Shown: positions 15,344 to 17,840 of the stretch, piece after piece
Position numbering within the stretch: the first letter of the stretch is position 1
Layout: every line of letters starts with the position of its first letter
NCBI GenBank assembly: GCA_027489105.1
Contig: JAIYAJ010000347.1
Coordinates: forward strand, 1-17,840
DNA: 17,840 nt
Source of the DNA: Zymomonas sp.
GTDB taxonomy: Bacteria; Pseudomonadota; Alphaproteobacteria; Sphingomonadales; Sphingomonadaceae
Direction: 5' to 3'
Program-made: the position numbers and the translations under genes
The notes under the pieces: generated by a model
What the model was told of the DNA's origin: nothing
The model's database searches: none
Seen by the model: the letters and a program-made list of their open reading frames with translations, nothing else

Positions 15344-16822
15344 GTGCGCAGACTGTTCGCAGCTTTTTCGATCCTCGCCGGGGTGGCCGCGTTGCTGATC
15401 GCATCGGTCTCCTCGACGTCGACCCCTGTCGTCGCCAGCGCGCCGAGCCCGGTGGCTGCGGTCGAGCGGCCGCCGGCGGACGTCACCGTCGACAGCGCGG
15501 CTTTCACCAGCCAGGGCCTCGATATTGCCTCCTATCGCCCGCAGGGGCCGATCCGGGGTGTCGCCATCTTTCTGTCGGGCGACGGCGGCTGGAACCTCGG
15601 CGTCGTGGACATGGCCCAGGCGCTCGCCGCGCGCGGCGTGGCGGTAGCGGGATTGTCGGTACCTGCCTTCCAGAAGCAGCTGGAACGCAGCGCTGGCCAT
15701 TGCGTCAATCCCAATTTCGTCCTTCAGGCGCTGGCACAGGACTATGAACATCGGCTCGGCCTGCCGGCCTATGTCCAGCCCATGCTGATCGGCTATTCGT
15801 CGGGCGCGACGATCGCCTATGCCGCGCTGGCCCAGGCTCCGGCGGGTACGTGGAAGGCGGCGATTTCGCTCGGCTTCGGCCCCGATATCGGCGGCGGAAA
15901 GCCCTGGTGCGCGATCCCCGGCGTGAGCGTTTCGCGGATCACCAAGCCCGAACATGGCTGGCTCTTCGGCCCGGCCGCCCATCTTCCCGGCCCCTGGATC
16001 GTGTTGCAGGGTGCTGCCGATCAGGTCGTGAGTGCGGATGCCGCGCGGCGTTTCGTGGCCGCCGTACCGCAGGGGCGGCTGATAGAATTGCCCAAGGTGG
16101 GCCATGGCTTCTCGGTTCAGCGGAACTGGATGCCGCAATTTCGCGACGCGATCGAACAGCTGCTGACGTCCGAGACGCCAGGCTCCGCCCAGGGCGAAGC
16201 GAGCGTCGCCGATCTTCCGCTTACCGTCGTCCGCGACCCCGGCGCGCCCCAGACCGACCTGATGGCCGTTCTTTACTCGGGTGACGGAGGCTGGGCAGGG
16301 ATCGACCGTGATCTCGCTGCTAGCCTCGCCGCACGCGGGGTGCCGGTGGTCGGCGTCGACAGCCTGCGCTATTTCTGGACCGCGCGCACCCCGGCCCAGG
16401 CATCCGCCGACGCGGCCCGGATCGTCGATCATTTCGCCCAGGCCTGGCAGCGCAAGCGCGTCCTGTTCGTGGGCTATTCCTTCGGGGCCGACGATCTTCC
16501 CTATATTGTCGGCGGGCTGCCCGCGAACCAGCGCTCTGCTGTCGCGCGCGTGAGCATGCTGGGTCTGAGCGGAACCGCCGACTTCCAGTTCCATCTCGCG
16601 TCCTGGCTCGACGTTCCCGGCAAAGGGGCGCTGCCGACCCGGCCGGCGGTGGAGGCGCTGCGTGGCACGCCGATGCAATGCGTGCGCGGTTCGGATGAGG
16701 ATGACAGCGGCTGCCTGACCTTGCCGGCGGGGCTGGTCGATCAGGTCGTGCTGGCGGGCGGCCATCATTTCGGCGGCAATGACGACGTTCTCGCCGCGAC
16801 CGTCCTGAAAGGGCTCATCTGA
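15344..16822 (+). CDS. acvB: AcvB/VirJ-family two-domain protein, probable aminoacyl-phosphatidylglycerol hydrolase
   Basis: A 492-residue exported protein starting at GTG 15344, with AGGAGA 6 bases upstream and a signal peptide or anchor (RRLFAAFSILAGVAALLIA). It has two VirJ-like alpha/beta-hydrolase domains, as in Agrobacterium AcvB. Domain 1 (about 60-280) has FLSGDGGWN, the nucleophile GYSSGA with Ser152 and His254 in VGHGF. Domain 2 (about 300-490) has YSGDGGWAG, VPVVGVDSLRYFW, GYSFGADDLP with Ser379, an acidic CVRGSDEDDSGC segment and His474 in GGHHFGG, a close match to the VirJ consensus. AcvB removes the amino acid from lysyl-phosphatidylglycerol in the periplasm, opposing MprF/LpiA. 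The mprF gene in the same window supports this role. Its stop overlaps the next gene by one base. The symbol is assigned by family and is not proven for this organism. Confidence 0.85.
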   Translation: MRRLFAAFSILAGVAALLIASVSSTSTPVVASAPSPVAAVERPPADVTVDSAAFTSQGLDIASYRPQGPIRGVAIFLSGDGGWNLGVVDMAQALAARGVAVAGLSVPAFQKQLERSAGHCVNPNFVLQALAQDYEHRLGLPAYVQPMLIGYSSGATIAYAALAQAPAGTWKAAISLGFGPDIGGGKPWCAIPGVSVSRITKPEHGWLFGPAAHLPGPWIVLQGAADQVVSADAARRFVAAVPQGRLIELPKVGHGFSVQRNWMPQFRDAIEQLLTSETPGSAQGEASVADLPLTVVRDPGAPQTDLMAVLYSGDGGWAGIDRDLAASLAARGVPVVGVDSLRYFWTARTPAQASADAARIVDHFAQAWQRKRVLFVGYSFGADDLPYIVGGLPANQRSAVARVSMLGLSGTADFQFHLASWLDVPGKGALPTRPAVEALRGTPMQCVRGSDEDDSGCLTLPAGLVDQVVLAGGHHFGGNDDVLAATVLKGLI

Positions 16823-17565
16823 TGCGCAGCATTCGCCTTTGGCTGTTTGGACTGATGGCTGCTCTTCTGTTGGCCCTGATCGGCTATGGAGCGTGGCTCG
16901 GCTATTTCGGCGGCCGCGATCTCTATGTCGGTTTTCCGGCGCAGGGCACTGCAAGTCCGGCACATCGGGGTGTCGCAGCGGTGCTCCTGTCGGGCGACAT
17001 GGGGCTGAGGGTCGGGATGGGGCGTCAGATCGCCCAGCGGCTATCGGCCAGCGGGATACCGGTCCTCGGCGTCGACTCGCTGGTCTATTTTCGCCATCGC
17101 AGAACGGCGGAAGAGGCCACGGAACTGCTCGAACAGGCCGTACGGCGCGGACTTCGCTATGGCCATGCCGATCGGCTTGTGCTGATCGGCCAGTCCTATG
17201 GCGCCGACATGGTGCATGTCGGCTTTGCGGGTCTGCCGGTCGATCTGAAGAGGCGGCTCGCGATGGTCGTTCTCGTCGTGCCGACCGACACGGTGATCTA
17301 TCGCGTTTCCCCCGCCGAGACGCTCGACCTCGTCAGGCCCGATGCTGCGGCGATCGATACGGGCCGCACCGTGACGGGCGTGCCGCTCCTTTGCGTCCAG
17401 GGTCAGGAAGAGAAGGACAGCCTCTGTCCGCTGCTGACGCAGCCCAACGCCCGGCGGATCGCGCTGCCGGGCGGTCATCCCCTGCACCGCGACGCCGATG
17501 GCCTGTTCCGGACCCTGGCGTCCGAACTCGATGCGGTGCTCGCCCCGTCGAAAGTCCGAGCATGA
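16822..17565 (+). CDS. Second VirJ-like protein, single domain with N-terminal membrane anchor
   Basis: A 247-residue protein. Its start overlaps the acvB stop (TGATG), and AAAGGG lies upstream. Residues about 5-26 (RLWLFGLMAALLLALIGYGAWL) form one membrane anchor with no cleavage motif. The remaining domain resembles AcvB domain 2: LLSGDMGLRVGMG, IPVLGVDSLVYFRHRRT, nucleophile GQSYGAD with Ser125, LLCVQGQEEKDSLCP with a cysteine pair, and His219 in LPGGHPLH. The catalytic Ser and His are kept, but the SGDGGW motif of AcvB is changed to SGDMGL and the ADDLP segment to ADMVH. It may therefore hydrolyse a different lipid, or act with AcvB. The tail overlaps the mipA-like start by ATGA. Confidence 0.78.
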   Translation: MRSIRLWLFGLMAALLLALIGYGAWLGYFGGRDLYVGFPAQGTASPAHRGVAAVLLSGDMGLRVGMGRQIAQRLSASGIPVLGVDSLVYFRHRRTAEEATELLEQAVRRGLRYGHADRLVLIGQSYGADMVHVGFAGLPVDLKRRLAMVVLVVPTDTVIYRVSPAETLDLVRPDAAAIDTGRTVTGVPLLCVQGQEEKDSLCPLLTQPNARRIALPGGHPLHRDADGLFRTLASELDAVLAPSKVRA

Positions 17566-17840
17566 GCTGTCGACGCACGAGGGCGTTCGCCCTTCTCCTC
17601 TGTGCGGTGTCGCTCGGCTCGACGGCGGCGGTCGCGCAGGACGTTTCCGGCGTTCCGGACGATGTGAAGATCGGCGGGGACCGGATCTCGATCGGTCTCG
17701 GCCTGTCCTCCACCCCGACCTATATCGGATCGTCGCGCAACCGTGTGCTGCCGACCCTGGCGATCCAGGGCCAGAAGGACGGCTATGCCTTCAACAGTTC
17801 GGGTACCGCCTTCTATCTCGATCTCATCCGCTCGAAAGGC
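17562..17840 (+). CDS. MipA/OmpV-family outer-membrane protein, N-terminal part, 3' end outside window
   Basis: The first 93 residues of a gene cut by the window end. A signal peptide (FALLLCAVSLGSTAAVAQ, about residues 9-26) is followed by a mature start with ISIGLGLSSTPTYIGSSRNRVLPTLAI and GTAFYLDLIRS. The pattern GxGxxxxPxYxGS followed by RxxPxLxI is typical of MipA/OmpV, a small outer-membrane barrel or scaffold. In other proteobacteria such genes often sit next to two-component systems and some are linked to murein-hydrolase complexes. It overlaps the VirJ-like gene by ATGA with only a weak ribosome site (GAAAG), so it is probably translated by coupling. It is likely the last gene, or near the last, of the kinase operon. 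Confidence 0.85.
   Translation, partial: MSCRRTRAFALLLCAVSLGSTAAVAQDVSGVPDDVKIGGDRISIGLGLSSTPTYIGSSRNRVLPTLAIQGQKDGYAFNSSGTAFYLDLIRSKG

Noticed and set aside
15337..15747. ATG-started frame overlapping the start of acvB
   Set aside because: The overlapping frame has no family match. The GTG at 15344 gives a signal peptide and a full AcvB-like protein with a well-placed ribosome site.
15308..16963. A 551-residue open frame on the - strand
   Set aside because: Antisense to the AcvB gene; its composition is that of a shadow frame and it lacks a ribosome site.

Overview
The window is 17.8 kb of GC-rich, densely coding DNA. It looks like the chromosome of an alphaproteobacterium, most likely a sphingomonad. 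The reasons are a DnaE2-type polymerase, a very large Oar-like TonB-dependent receptor with a carboxypeptidase-regulatory-like N-terminus, DUF2147 and DUF1003 proteins, a VirJ/AcvB family and a MipA/OmpV protein, all in strongly GC-biased codon use. The assignment rests on family content, not on a marker gene. I saw no rRNA, tRNA, IS element, phage gene or CRISPR array.

Left part (1-8765). The window opens inside dnaE2 (C-terminal half, + strand). A DHA2-type MFS exporter (+) follows. It converges with a secreted alpha/beta hydrolase (-), leaving a 7 bp gap. Upstream of the hydrolase, on the same strand, is a 1118-residue TonB-dependent receptor. A clear Rho-independent terminator separates the two. 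The receptor starts from a 507 bp divergent control region holding a good sigma70-type promoter and several inverted repeats. On the other side of this region is an SDR oxidoreductase (+) that keeps YxxxK but has no catalytic serine at the usual place.

Right part (8794-17840) looks like one envelope-lipid locus. On the - strand, a DUF2147 exported protein overlaps mprF (aminoacyl-phosphatidylglycerol synthase/flippase), followed by a 75-residue Cys-rich protein with a near-perfect Shine-Dalgarno sequence. Divergently, on the + strand, a tight run reads DUF1003 membrane protein, PDZ membrane protein, OmpR-type response regulator, HAMP histidine kinase, AcvB-type two-domain protein, membrane-anchored VirJ-like protein and MipA/OmpV (cut by the window end). 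Most junctions overlap or are 1-3 bp apart. The one exception is an 88 bp leader before acvB.

The likely common theme is the charge balance of membrane lipids. MprF makes and flips aminoacyl-phosphatidylglycerol. AcvB/VirJ proteins are known in Agrobacterium as periplasmic lysyl-phosphatidylglycerol hydrolases. Here both activities flank a two-component system with a PDZ partner. The synthase/hydrolase pairing is known from rhizobia. The wiring to a PDZ/two-component operon, a second anchored VirJ protein and MipA is the part I would look at first.
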